Assembly: GCA_030645495.1 (NCBI GenBank)
Contig: JAUSLV010000006.1
Location: 124,001 to 188,000, forward strand
Direction: 5' to 3'
DNA: 64,000 nt
Origin: Actinomycetota bacterium
GTDB taxonomy: Bacteria; Actinomycetota; Acidimicrobiia; Acidimicrobiales; Ilumatobacteraceae
Numbering within the stretch: the stretch's first letter is position 1; every line of letters begins with the position of its first letter. Below, in pieces: positions 16,759 through 25,454 of this stretch. A model generated the notes under the pieces. The model did not search any database, had not been told where the DNA came from, and was given only the letters and a program-made list of their open reading frames with translations. A program made the translations under genes and the position numbers.

Positions 16759-17906
16759 CCAGCCCTGTCGCTACCCCCACCGCCGACATGTTCGACTCAC
16801 CGTCCGCATACGCGGCGGCACTGCAGCAGTTCCTCTCCACCGACGAGCGGGCCAAGCCCTACATCGGCTACCGCCCACACAGCCTGGAGGACAGCGCATC
16901 GCACCTCACCGGCCTGCAGGCGTTGTTGTTCGACTCCGGTTGGTCGCGTCTGGGTTGGCCTCACAGCGCCGGCGGCCTGGGCGGCGACCCGCGCTTTCGT
17001 GCGGCGATGTTCCAGACGCTGTGGAACATGGACATGCCGATCCCCGAGCCGTTCACCACACTCGAGATCCTGGTGCCGGTGCTGTTGGTGTTCGCCCCGC
17101 ACCTCTCCGACGCATTGCTGCCCGGCCTGCTGCGCGGCGACGACACGTGGGCGCAGGCGTTCAGCGAACCCGATGCCGGCAGCGACCTCGCGTCGTTGCG
17201 CACGAAGATGGAGCCCGACGGCGAAGGGTTTCGCCTCACCGGCCAGAAGGTGTGGAGCACGTTCGGCCACCTCTCCAAGCGCTCCGTGCTGCTCGCCCGC
17301 TCGGGCGGCCCCGGCCACAAGGGCCTCACGATGGTGTTGGTCGATCTCGACCAGCCAGGTATCGAGGTGCGCCCCATCCGCGCCGAGGACGGCGAGAACC
17401 ACTTCTCCGAGATCTTCCTCGACAACGCCTGGGTGCCCGCCGATCGCGTGATCGGCACCCTCGGCCAAGGCTGGGCGATCGCGATGTACATGCTGCAGTG
17501 GGAGCGTGGCGCGTGGGGTTGGTTGCAGCAGGGCCGCTTCCACCAGCGGCTGCAGCAAGCCGTCGAACTCGGCACGCCGAACCCCGACTTCGCCCAGCAG
17601 CTCGGCCACGCCTACGCGCTGTCCGCAGCGCTGCGCCTCACCACCAAGCAGACGGTCGAGCGGCTGGCCCGTGAAGAGCAGCTGGGGCCGGAAGTGTCGG
17701 TCGACAAGCTGCTGCTGATCGACGCCGAGCTGGCCACCTGGGACGCGATCCGCGCCTACCTCGGGCCGCGCTTCGAGGCCGACGACAGCCTGCAATGGCT
17801 GCGCCACGAGTACCTCTTCAGCCGTGCGGCGCCGATCTACGGCGGCTCGCAGGAGATCCAACGCACTCTCGTCGCCCAGCGTGTGCTGGGCATGCCCCGC
17901 GACTGA
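16755..17906 (+). CDS. Acyl-CoA dehydrogenase, large-type subunit
   Basis: A 383-residue acyl-CoA dehydrogenase homologue. It keeps the substrate/FAD segment AFSEPDAGSDLAS (about residues 134-146), the beta-domain KVWSTFGHLSKR and the C-terminal YGGSQEIQRTL...VLGMPRD. It lacks the RxxFGxPIxxFQxxQ block found in homotetrameric enzymes. The following gene has that block but lacks SEPDAGSD, so the two look like complementary subunits of an alpha2-beta2 dehydrogenase of the ChsE1-ChsE2 kind. That pairing is an inference from sequence and adjacency. Confidence 0.92.
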   Translation: MTSPVATPTADMFDSPSAYAAALQQFLSTDERAKPYIGYRPHSLEDSASHLTGLQALLFDSGWSRLGWPHSAGGLGGDPRFRAAMFQTLWNMDMPIPEPFTTLEILVPVLLVFAPHLSDALLPGLLRGDDTWAQAFSEPDAGSDLASLRTKMEPDGEGFRLTGQKVWSTFGHLSKRSVLLARSGGPGHKGLTMVLVDLDQPGIEVRPIRAEDGENHFSEIFLDNAWVPADRVIGTLGQGWAIAMYMLQWERGAWGWLQQGRFHQRLQQAVELGTPNPDFAQQLGHAYALSAALRLTTKQTVERLAREEQLGPEVSVDKLLLIDAELATWDAIRAYLGPRFEADDSLQWLRHEYLFSRAAPIYGGSQEIQRTLVAQRVLGMPRD

Positions 17907-17928
17907 ACGACGCAGGAACGATCACCTC

Positions 17929-17956
17929 ATGATGGACAACGAATGATGGACAACGA
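17929..17956 (+). repeat. 14-bp perfect tandem duplication across a start codon
   Basis: ATGATGGACAACGA occurs twice back to back (17929-17942 and 17943-17956). The first copy forms a five-codon ORF (M-M-D-N-E-stop) whose TGA overlaps the ATG of the dehydrogenase subunit. AGGAA at 17913 is better spaced for the first copy. This looks like a recent duplication that moved the gene start 14 bases downstream and left a leader peptide. Confidence 0.85.
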
Positions 17957-18911
17957 CACTCTCGACATGTTGCGCACCAGCCTTCGTCACGTGTTGACGG
18001 AGGCCAACACCGTGCCCCTCGCCGAGCGCCTGGCCGAGCTGGGCTGGGACGACGTCGTGGCCGACGACCCGGTCACCGCGCTGCACACCCTGTTCACGCT
18101 GAAGGGCGACACGGTGTCGTCGGCCGACGCCATCGGGCCACGCCTTGCAGCAGCCCTGGCCGATGCCCTCGGCGACCCGCAGCTCACCACCGCGACCATC
18201 GGCCTCGACTCGCCGTTCGGCCCCTCGGCGCTGGCCGCCGACGGCTCGCTGATCGTGGATGCCGTCGTCTTCACTCCGCCGGCCACCAACCCTGTCGTCG
18301 TACTGGTCGACGCTGTGCACCTCGGGGTCGTCAGCGGTAACACGCTCACTTGCACCGCGCTCACCACCACCGACGGCAACCTGGCGCAGTATCGCCTCAC
18401 CGGCAACGTGCCGGCCGCCCAGGTGCAGTGCATCGAGGGCGCCACCGCCTCGATCGCGTGGAACGCGATGGTCACCCACGGCCGTTGGCTGATCGCCTGC
18501 GAGCTGGTGGGCATCGCGCAGCACGTCATCGCATCCGCGGCGCAGTACACCGGCGAGCGCATTCAGTACGGCAAGCCGATCGGCACGTTCCAGGCACTGC
18601 AGCACCGCATCGCCAGCGCGCACGTGCTCGTCGTCGGTGCCGCCCGCCTCACCGAGTTCGCCGGCACGAGCGGCGACGCGTGGTCGGCGCTGGTCGCCAA
18701 GACCGTCGCCGGTCAGGCCGCCGAGAACGCGTGCACGCAGGCCCAGCAGTGCTACGGCGCGATCGGCTTCACGTGGGAGCACGAGTTCCACCACTACTTG
18801 CGCCGCACGTACGTGCTCGATCGCCTGCTGGGCGACTGGCGCAGCCTCGAGCGCCAGATCGGCAACGAACTGATGACGTCGCGCCAGGTGCCCAAGATCG
18901 GCATGCTCTGA
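17943..18911 (+). CDS. Acyl-CoA dehydrogenase, short partner subunit
   Basis: A 322-residue divergent acyl-CoA dehydrogenase. The N-terminal and beta domains are shortened and there is no SEPDAGSD motif. The C-terminal helical domain has GERIQYGKPIGTFQALQHR (about residues 200-218) and a CYGAIGFTWEHEFHHYLRR segment, both typical of short FadE subunits. It probably provides part of the FAD/catalytic site to the 16755-17906 protein. The start is at the second copy of a 14-bp duplication and may be translated by coupling from the tiny leader ORF. Confidence 0.88.
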   Translation: MMDNDTLDMLRTSLRHVLTEANTVPLAERLAELGWDDVVADDPVTALHTLFTLKGDTVSSADAIGPRLAAALADALGDPQLTTATIGLDSPFGPSALAADGSLIVDAVVFTPPATNPVVVLVDAVHLGVVSGNTLTCTALTTTDGNLAQYRLTGNVPAAQVQCIEGATASIAWNAMVTHGRWLIACELVGIAQHVIASAAQYTGERIQYGKPIGTFQALQHRIASAHVLVVGAARLTEFAGTSGDAWSALVAKTVAGQAAENACTQAQQCYGAIGFTWEHEFHHYLRRTYVLDRLLGDWRSLERQIGNELMTSRQVPKIGML

Positions 18912-18917
18912 CCCACC

Positions 18918-20144
18918 ATGGATCTGCGCTACTCCCCCGAAGCCGAGGCGTACCGCACCAAGGTGCGTGAGTTCCTCGCCGCCAACCTGCCGGCTGACTG
19001 GCAGGGCCTTGGCGCGCTGGCAGGCGACGGGGCCGAGGAGTGGGCCAACAACTGGCGCGACGTGATGGCCGCCAACGGATTCCTCGGCATCACCTGGCCG
19101 AAGGAGTACGGTGGCCAGGGGCTCACCAAGCTGGAGCAGGTGGTGCTCGGCGAAGAACTCGCCAAGCACCGCGTGCCGCAGTACCGGGCCGTCGACACCA
19201 CCAACATCAAGATGCTCGGCAACACGCTCGTCAAGTGGGGCACGGAAGAGCAGAAGCGGAAGTACCTGCCGCGCATCCTGTCCGGCGAGGACACGTGGGT
19301 GCAGGGGTACAGCGAGCCCGAGGCGGGCAGCGACCTGGCCAGCGTGCATCTGAAGGCTGAACTCGACGGCGATGAGTGGGTGCTGAACGGGCAGAAGATC
19401 TGGACCTCGCGCGGCATGGAGGGCACGGCCATCTTCCTGCTGGCGCGCACCGACAACACGGTCGCCAAGCACCGCGGCATCACGTTCCTGCTGTGCCCGA
19501 TCCCCACGCCCGGCCTGGAGGTGCGCCCGATCCGCACGCTCACCGGCGTGGAGGAGTTCTGCGAGGTGTTCCTCACCGACGTGCGCATCCCGGTGGCCAA
19601 CGTCGTCGGCCCGGTGAACGAGGGCTGGAAAGTGGCCAACAGCCTGCTCGGCCTCGAGCGCGGCGAGGAGGCCGCCACCAACCCGATCTACTTCAAGGCC
19701 GAACTCGACCGAGTCATCCAACTCGCCCGCGACAAGGGCCGCATCGACGACCCGATCATCCGCGACCGGCTGGCCTGGTGCCACATGAAGGTCGAGATGA
19801 TGCGCTTCCTCGGCTACCGCATCCTCACCCAGGTGCTGCGCGACGGCGCACTCGGCCCAGAAGCCAGCATCTCCAAGCTGTTCTGGAGCGAATACCACCA
19901 GGTGATCACCGACCTGGCGATGGAACTGCTGGGCCCCGAGGCTATGGTGCGCGAGGGCCGCCGCCCCTACAAGCATTACCGCACCGACGAACCGGGCGCG
20001 GCGAACAACTCGAACTCCTGGATCGACGTGTTCCTGATGAACGCGCGCAGCGGCACCGTCTACGCCGGCACCTCGCAGATCCAGCGCAACATCCTCGCGG
20101 AGAACATCCTCGGCCTACCGAAGGAACCGCAGACCAACTCGTGA
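18918..20144 (+). CDS. Acyl-CoA dehydrogenase family protein
   Basis: A 408-residue acyl-CoA dehydrogenase with WPKEYGGQG, YSEPEAGSDLAS (near residue 131), GQKIWTSRG, and a C-terminal YAGTSQIQRNILAENILGLPK. It should introduce a 2,3 double bond into an acyl-CoA using FAD. Like its neighbour it lacks the RxxFGxxIxxFQ block, so it may also need a short partner subunit. ATG start six bases past the previous stop; its TGA overlaps the GTG of the MFS gene. Confidence 0.92.
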   Translation: MDLRYSPEAEAYRTKVREFLAANLPADWQGLGALAGDGAEEWANNWRDVMAANGFLGITWPKEYGGQGLTKLEQVVLGEELAKHRVPQYRAVDTTNIKMLGNTLVKWGTEEQKRKYLPRILSGEDTWVQGYSEPEAGSDLASVHLKAELDGDEWVLNGQKIWTSRGMEGTAIFLLARTDNTVAKHRGITFLLCPIPTPGLEVRPIRTLTGVEEFCEVFLTDVRIPVANVVGPVNEGWKVANSLLGLERGEEAATNPIYFKAELDRVIQLARDKGRIDDPIIRDRLAWCHMKVEMMRFLGYRILTQVLRDGALGPEASISKLFWSEYHQVITDLAMELLGPEAMVREGRRPYKHYRTDEPGAANNSNSWIDVFLMNARSGTVYAGTSQIQRNILAENILGLPKEPQTNS

Positions 20145-21406
20145 GCGGCGTCGCGAAGCAGGGCAGCGCGCTCGGTGCACTGCGGCACCGCGACTTCCGC
20201 CTCATCGCCATCGGCAACATGGTGTCGCAGCTGGGCTTCTGGGGCCAGTACGTCGCGGTCGGATGGACGGCTCGCGAGCTCACCGACAGCGACTTCATGG
20301 TCACGGTCGCGTTCGGCGCACAATGGTTGCCCGCCCTCTTCCTGTCGTCGTTCGCGGGCGTGGCGGCCGATCGCTACGACCGCCGCACGCTGGTGATGTG
20401 GGGCAACATGGCGATGGTGCTGCCGCCGGCGGTGATCGGCGTGCTGATCATGGCCGATCGCATCTCGCTCTGGTCGCTGATCGGGCTGGTGCTGCTGGGG
20501 GGCGCGGGGCAGGCATTCACACAGCCGGCCACCGCCGCGTTCGTGCCGGCCCTCGTGCCACCCGCCGACTTGCACTCCGCCGTCGCGCTCAACTCGGGCA
20601 TGACGAGCTCCACCAGGGTGATCGGCCCGGCGATCGCCGGCGCCATCATCGCCGCATGGGGCGTTGCCTGGGGCTTCAACATCAACGCGATCAGCTTCTT
20701 CGCAGTCTCGGCAGCCTGCGTGTTCGTGCGCGCGCGACCCGTGCGGGCCGAGCGAGCGCCCACCAGCGTGCGCAGCGAGATGAAGTCGGGGCTCGACTAC
20801 ACGCGCCGCAACCCGGCGGTGGCCCGCCTGCTGCTACTGATCGGCTTCGAGGGCTTCTGGGTGATGCACTCGGCGCTCATGCCGATGTTCGCTCGCGACG
20901 TGCTGCACGGCGACGCGTCCACGTACGGCCTGCTGTCGTCCGGTCCGGGTATCGGCTTCGTGATCGCAGCGGTGCTCACCACTGCTCTCACCAGCGGTCG
21001 ACAGCGTCGGGCCGCACTGCGTTGGGCCTCGTTCGGCACCACGGCCTCGATGCTGCTGATCGCAGGATCGCGCGAGGTGTGGCTCACCGTCACCGCGCTC
21101 GGCCTGTTCGGCGTGTGTTGGATGACCCTGCAAACGCTCATCACCACGATGCTCGTCGCCGCCACGGACGACGAGTACCGCGGCCGCGTGATGGGCCTGT
21201 TCACCATGGTCGCGATGGGCGTGTTCCCGATCAACTCGGTGCTCGCCGGCCTGCTCTCCGACTGGCTCACCGCACCGGGCACGGTGTACCTGTGTGCAGG
21301 GGCGGTGCTGGTGTTCAACATCGTGTTCTTCACCAGCGACAGCATGAAGATCATCGAACAGGGCACCGAGCATCCGCCCGAGCCCGCCACCACCACTTCA
21401 CCCTGA
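20141..21406 (+). CDS. MFS-family transporter
   Basis: A 421-residue integral membrane protein with about 10-12 hydrophobic helices and the MFS loop motif AADRYDRRTLVM after the second helix; a related DDEYRGRVMGL motif lies in the C-terminal half. It is nearest in type to the MFS_3 (EntS-like) exporters. In an operon of acyl-CoA dehydrogenases it may move the growth substrate or an overflow acid, but direction and cargo are unknown. The GTG start overlaps the upstream TGA. Confidence 0.88.
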   Translation: MSGVAKQGSALGALRHRDFRLIAIGNMVSQLGFWGQYVAVGWTARELTDSDFMVTVAFGAQWLPALFLSSFAGVAADRYDRRTLVMWGNMAMVLPPAVIGVLIMADRISLWSLIGLVLLGGAGQAFTQPATAAFVPALVPPADLHSAVALNSGMTSSTRVIGPAIAGAIIAAWGVAWGFNINAISFFAVSAACVFVRARPVRAERAPTSVRSEMKSGLDYTRRNPAVARLLLLIGFEGFWVMHSALMPMFARDVLHGDASTYGLLSSGPGIGFVIAAVLTTALTSGRQRRAALRWASFGTTASMLLIAGSREVWLTVTALGLFGVCWMTLQTLITTMLVAATDDEYRGRVMGLFTMVAMGVFPINSVLAGLLSDWLTAPGTVYLCAGAVLVFNIVFFTSDSMKIIEQGTEHPPEPATTTSP

Positions 21407-21435
21407 TACCGTCCGCGGCGATCGAGGGGGTCGAG

Positions 21436-22230
21436 ATGGATTTCGGGATTGCCGGCAAGGTCGCGCTCGTGTCGGGCGGCAGCAAGGGCATGGGAAGAGC
21501 GACCGCCGAAGAACTGGCACGCGAGGGCTGCAACGTGATCGTCACCGCCCGCGGGCAAGAGGCGATCGACGAGACGGTGCAGGCGATCACCGACGCGGGC
21601 GGTACGGCCATCGGCGTTGCCGGCGACTTCACCGTCAAGGCCGACATCGAGCGCATCATCGCCACCGGCCGCGAGGCACTGGGGCCGATCGAGATCGCGG
21701 TGTTCAACGTGTACGGCCCCACCAGCGGCCGCTACGAGGAAGTCACCGACGACGCACTCACCAGCGCCTACAACGACATGGTGCTGGCGCAGCACTGGAT
21801 GACCCAGGCCGTACTGCCCGACATGAAGGCCGCGCGCTTCGGGCGCCTGGTGACGATCAACTCGATCGGTTCGAAGGAAGTGCATCGCGACCTCCCGTTG
21901 TTCACCGCCAACCTCACCCGCGTCGCTGCGGTCTCGTTCAACAAGACGCTGTCGGCCGAGGTGGGCAAGTACGGCATCACCGTCAACACGATGGGCACCG
22001 GCGGCTTCCTCACCGAGCGCTACAGCAGCTACATGCGCAAACAGGCCGAGGCTCGCGGCGAGACCTACGACGAGCTCACCGCCATGCAGCGCGCCGACGT
22101 GCCGGTGGGCCGCATCGGCTACCCGGAGGAGATGGCCGCAGCCGTGGCCTTCCTGTGCTCTGCGCGGGCGAGTTTCATCACCGGCCAATTCCTTGTCGTC
22201 GACGGTGGCCTTGTGCGCACCCTGTGGTGA
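21436..22230 (+). CDS. SDR-fold protein lacking the catalytic Tyr and Lys
   Basis: A 264-residue SDR with an intact cofactor loop SGGSKGMGRAT. The usual Ser is present (TINSIGSKE), but the YxxxK position reads FTANL in RDLPLFTANLTRVA, so both Tyr and Lys are gone. This matches a known divergent group of 3-oxoacyl-reductase-like SDRs with altered active sites. It may bind NAD(P) and substrate with another mechanism or act as a non-catalytic partner. GAGGGGG precedes the ATG. It closes the plus-strand operon. Confidence 0.88.
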   Translation: MDFGIAGKVALVSGGSKGMGRATAEELAREGCNVIVTARGQEAIDETVQAITDAGGTAIGVAGDFTVKADIERIIATGREALGPIEIAVFNVYGPTSGRYEEVTDDALTSAYNDMVLAQHWMTQAVLPDMKAARFGRLVTINSIGSKEVHRDLPLFTANLTRVAAVSFNKTLSAEVGKYGITVNTMGTGGFLTERYSSYMRKQAEARGETYDELTAMQRADVPVGRIGYPEEMAAAVAFLCSARASFITGQFLVVDGGLVRTLW

Positions 22231-22248
22231 GTACGGGCTGGTGAGGGC

Positions 22249-23070
22249 CTACTCCCAGCGGAACTCGGGGTCGCGCTTCTCGAAGAACGCGATGCGGGCT
22301 TCGTCGCTGTCGCGGTGGCGCTTCACACGGCCGGTGTAGTCCTGCTCGAGGCGGTAGCCGTCCTTCAACGACAGTTCTTCCACTCGGTTCGCCGACTCCT
22401 TGGCCAGCCGCACCGCGATCGGGCTCTTCTTGCTGATCGGCACGGCGAGCGCCATCGCCGCGTCGAGCAGTTGCTCGGCGGGCACCACAGCCTCGAGCGC
22501 GCCACGGCGGTACAGCTCGTCGCTGCCGACGAACTCGCCGGTCAGGAACATCCGCTTGGCCAAGAACTGCCCTACGAAGCGCTGCGTGTGGCGCACCCCG
22601 CCGAGCACGCCCACGTTGATCTCGGTGAGTGCAAACGTGGCGTTGTCGGCTGCCACCACGAGGTCGCAGTTGGCGAGCAGCGCCACACCGACGCCGATCA
22701 CCTTGCCCTCGACCGCGCCGATCACCGGGATACCGGCGTCGTAGATCGACCAGAAGCACTCGCGCACGATGCGGCCCGGATCGACGTGGTAGCGGGCGTC
22801 GATCTGCTCGCCGCCGTCCTCGAAGCGGCCGTCGGGGCGGTATCGCTTGGGCGAATCGGCGAGGTCGACGCCGGCACAGAAGATTTTCGCTCCCGGAGCG
22901 GCGCGCAGGATCGCCACGGAGGCATCGCGGCCGGCGCTGAGGCCGTTGAACACGTCGGCCAACTCCGCGAACAACGCATGGTCGAAGGCGTTCACCGGTG
23001 GCCGACTGAGCGTGACCACGGCGATCCGGTCCGCGATCTCGACCTGCACATGACCCACGATCGCCTCCAT
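22249..23070 (-). CDS. Enoyl-CoA hydratase/isomerase (crotonase) family protein
   Basis: A 273-residue crotonase. The oxyanion-hole segment FCAGVDLADSP is near residue 67, a second glycine-rich oxyanion segment is VIGVGVALL, and ALTEINVGVLGGVRHTQRF carries one of the two Glu usually found in hydratases. The second Glu position appears replaced by a basic residue, so isomerase, hydrolase or lyase activity is possible. Start at ATG; an in-frame GTG two codons earlier is possible. Divergent from the TetR gene with operator copy 7 between. Confidence 0.88.
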   Translation of the reverse strand: MEAIVGHVQVEIADRIAVVTLSRPPVNAFDHALFAELADVFNGLSAGRDASVAILRAAPGAKIFCAGVDLADSPKRYRPDGRFEDGGEQIDARYHVDPGRIVRECFWSIYDAGIPVIGAVEGKVIGVGVALLANCDLVVAADNATFALTEINVGVLGGVRHTQRFVGQFLAKRMFLTGEFVGSDELYRRGALEAVVPAEQLLDAAMALAVPISKKSPIAVRLAKESANRVEELSLKDGYRLEQDYTGRVKRHRDSDEARIAFFEKRDPEFRWE

Positions 23071-23089
23071 TGCCACTTCGGTCGGTGCC

Positions 23090-23105
23090 TTGACACTAAC
23101 GTCAT
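23090..23105. promoter_or_regulatory. Operator-like palindrome, copy 7 (before the TetR gene)
   Basis: TTGACACTAACGTCAT. It lies six bases before the ATG of the TetR regulator and 19 bases from the start of the divergent crotonase, an arrangement typical of an autoregulated TetR repressor. Confidence 0.75.
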
Positions 23106-23111
23106 GTCATC

Positions 23112-23795
23112 ATGGCTGGCACTTCGAGCACCACGACCGACAACGCAGACGAGGAAAGCCCGGAATTCCCTGCGAACGCGGTGTACCGGCAACCTGCCGA
23201 CGAGCTGGGGCCGCGGGCGCAGCGCACCATCGCGCGCATCGTGGAAGCCACTCGCGAGGTGTTCCTCACCCACGGGTACGCGGGTACCACCATCGACGAG
23301 ATCGCCCGCGCTGCCGACGTGTCGCGCGCGTCGTTCTACACCTACTTCCCGTCCAAGCGCGAGGTGCTGCTGGCCGTCGGTGCCCGCTCGGTCATGGACA
23401 CCAAGGCAGTCCTGCGGCGCCTGCCCGAAGAGGGCAGCACGCTGGCCGGCCTTCGCGACTGGGTACGCGAGTACTTCCAGCTGCTCGACGGGCACGGTGC
23501 GTTCGCATTCGCCTGGACGCAGGCTGCGCACGAGGACGAAGCAATTCGCACCGCCGGCATGAAGGGCCACATGGCGCTCAGCCGGGAGTTCGGTGAGATG
23601 CTCGCCGCGTCGGCCGGCAAAGAACGCACCGACACCGTCGAGCTCGGCATCGCGATGTTCAGCCTGCTCGAGCGCAGTTGGTCGTATGCACACCTGTACA
23701 GCGCCGACTACGACCGCGACGCGCTCGAGGAAGCGGCGACGCTGTGCTTGTGGGGTGCTGCGCGGCAAGTACCGGGCAAGCGCAAGCCTGCCTGA
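23112..23795 (+). CDS. TetR-family transcriptional regulator, candidate regulator of the island
   Basis: A 227-residue regulator. The helix-turn-helix is clear at about residues 38-85 (RIVEATREVFLTHGYAG, TIDEIARAADVSRASFY, TYFPSKREVL). The rest is an all-helical ligand-binding domain as in other TetR proteins. It is the only DNA-binding regulator in the window, sits in the middle of the catabolic genes, and has a copy of the shared palindrome directly before its start. It is therefore the prime candidate to bind TTGACRNNNNYGTCAR, probably released by an acyl-CoA intermediate. It is followed closely by two thioesterase-like genes. Confidence 0.92.
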   Translation: MAGTSSTTTDNADEESPEFPANAVYRQPADELGPRAQRTIARIVEATREVFLTHGYAGTTIDEIARAADVSRASFYTYFPSKREVLLAVGARSVMDTKAVLRRLPEEGSTLAGLRDWVREYFQLLDGHGAFAFAWTQAAHEDEAIRTAGMKGHMALSREFGEMLAASAGKERTDTVELGIAMFSLLERSWSYAHLYSADYDRDALEEAATLCLWGAARQVPGKRKPA

Positions 23796-23800
23796 CGGCG

Positions 23801-24634
23801 ATGACCACCGCCGACTTGTTCGTCGTCGACGCCACCGACGCGCCCACCCGCTTCACGTGGGACCCGTCGCCGTACCTGCTCACGCCGGCCGGCACATTGC
23901 AGGGCGGTGCCGGCCTCGGTGGTGCGGTGAGTGCGCTCGAGGCCGTCACCGGGCGACCACTGTTGTGGGCCACCGCGCAATACCTCTCGTACGCCGCGGG
24001 CACCGATCGTTACACCCTCGATGTCACCGTGGAGGCGGCGGGTCACAACACGTCACAAGCTCGCTGCGTGATCACGCGCGACGACCGTGAGGTGCTCACG
24101 GCGCACGCTGCGCTGGGTGGCCGCGACATCGACCACGACGGCGTGTGGGCGATCCGGCCCGACGTCGCCGAGCCGCACGACTGCCCGACGTACGACTTCT
24201 TCCGGCCAAGCGACACCGACTTCGCCGGGCTGATCGACATCCGCCTGGCCCGCGGCCGGCAGGAGTACGAACTCGACGGGACACGGGGCGATGGCTCATG
24301 GGCCGCCTGGTTCCGCCTCGCCAAGGGTGCGCACCCCACCAGCATCGGCGAACTCACCTTCGTCAGCGACTTCGCCCCGATGGCGTTCGCCGAGGCGCTG
24401 GGGCTGCCGTATTCCGGCAACAGTCTGGACAACACCATCCGTATGGGAGCATCGGCCGCGACCGAGTGGATCCTGCTGTCCGTGCACGTGAACCACCTGA
24501 TCGACGGCTTCGGGCACGTCAACGCCGACCTGTGGGCACAGGACGGCACGCTGCTGGCGCAGGGCAGCCAATCGGCCGTCGTGCGCCGCCACCGCACCAT
24601 TGCGCGCCGAGGAGTGCCCGATGGCGCCGTCTGA
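23801..24634 (+). CDS. Acyl-CoA thioesterase-like double hot-dog protein (copy A)
   Basis: A 277-residue TesB-like/4HBT_3-type protein: RFTWDPSPYLLTPAGTLQGGAGLG, WATAQYLSYA and a C-terminal LTFVSDFAPMAFAEALG, SLDNTIRM, WILLSVHVNHLIDGFGH. Family members hydrolyse acyl-CoA esters. It begins five bases after the TetR stop. The following gene encodes a clear paralogue of exactly the same length, so this is a tandem duplication. Confidence 0.85.
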   Translation: MTTADLFVVDATDAPTRFTWDPSPYLLTPAGTLQGGAGLGGAVSALEAVTGRPLLWATAQYLSYAAGTDRYTLDVTVEAAGHNTSQARCVITRDDREVLTAHAALGGRDIDHDGVWAIRPDVAEPHDCPTYDFFRPSDTDFAGLIDIRLARGRQEYELDGTRGDGSWAAWFRLAKGAHPTSIGELTFVSDFAPMAFAEALGLPYSGNSLDNTIRMGASAATEWILLSVHVNHLIDGFGHVNADLWAQDGTLLAQGSQSAVVRRHRTIARRGVPDGAV

Positions 24635-25454
24635 GCACTTCCTTCCCACGGCCACCGGCGTGCCCGGCCGCTTCACCTGGGAGCCGTCACCGTTGCTGTT
24701 CATTCCTGCCGGCACGCTGCAGGGCGGCGCAGCACTGGGGGCCGCGGCCGAGGCCATGTCGCAGGTCACGGGCAGGCCGCTGGTGTGGGCCACCGGGCAG
24801 TACCTGTCGTTCGCGGCGCTCGGTGGCGAGATCACGTTCGATGTCGTCGTCGAGGTCTCCGGCCACAACACGACTCAGGCGCGCTGCATCGTCTCCAAAT
24901 CGGGCAGCGAGATCCTCACCGTGCACGGCGCCCTCGGCAGCCGCCAGATGGAACACAGTGGGGTCTGGGCGCGGATGCCGAACGTGCCTCACCCCGACGA
25001 CTGCCCCGAGTACGACTTCTTCCCGCGCGGCAACGGCGACATCGGCGACTTCACGGATGTCCGCCTCGCCCGTGGTCGCCAGTTCGCCGACCTCGACGGC
25101 ACGCGCACCGACGGCAACTTCGTGGTGTGGCTGCGGGTGGGCGCTGGTGTGCACCAGACCTCGGTCGCCGAACTGACCTTCGTCGGCGATTTCATGCCGC
25201 TGGGGTTCGCCAACGTGCTGGGTCAGCCCTACACCGGCCGCAGCGTCGACAACACGATTCGAATGGGCCAGCTGGTGCCTACCGAGTGGATCATGGTGTC
25301 GGTGCATGTCAACCAGATCGTGCACGGGCACGGCCACGGCCACGCCAACCTGTGGGCCCAGGACGGCACGCTGCTGGGCCAGGTGAGCCAAACCGCGGGA
25401 ATGCACCTGCGCACGCACGTGACCGAGCGCGGCGTGCCACGCAACGCGGTCTGA
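24621..25454 (+). CDS. Acyl-CoA thioesterase-like double hot-dog protein (copy B)
   Basis: A 277-residue paralogue of the preceding gene, aligned block by block (RFTWEPSPLLFIPAGTLQGGAALG; WATGQYLSFA; LTFVGDFMPLGFANVLG; SVDNTIRM). The start overlaps the end of copy A by 14 bases with GAGGAG upstream. The two may form a heteromer or differ in chain preference. The stop codon abuts that of the convergent SDR with no spacer. Confidence 0.85.
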   Translation: MAPSEHFLPTATGVPGRFTWEPSPLLFIPAGTLQGGAALGAAAEAMSQVTGRPLVWATGQYLSFAALGGEITFDVVVEVSGHNTTQARCIVSKSGSEILTVHGALGSRQMEHSGVWARMPNVPHPDDCPEYDFFPRGNGDIGDFTDVRLARGRQFADLDGTRTDGNFVVWLRVGAGVHQTSVAELTFVGDFMPLGFANVLGQPYTGRSVDNTIRMGQLVPTEWIMVSVHVNQIVHGHGHGHANLWAQDGTLLGQVSQTAGMHLRTHVTERGVPRNAV

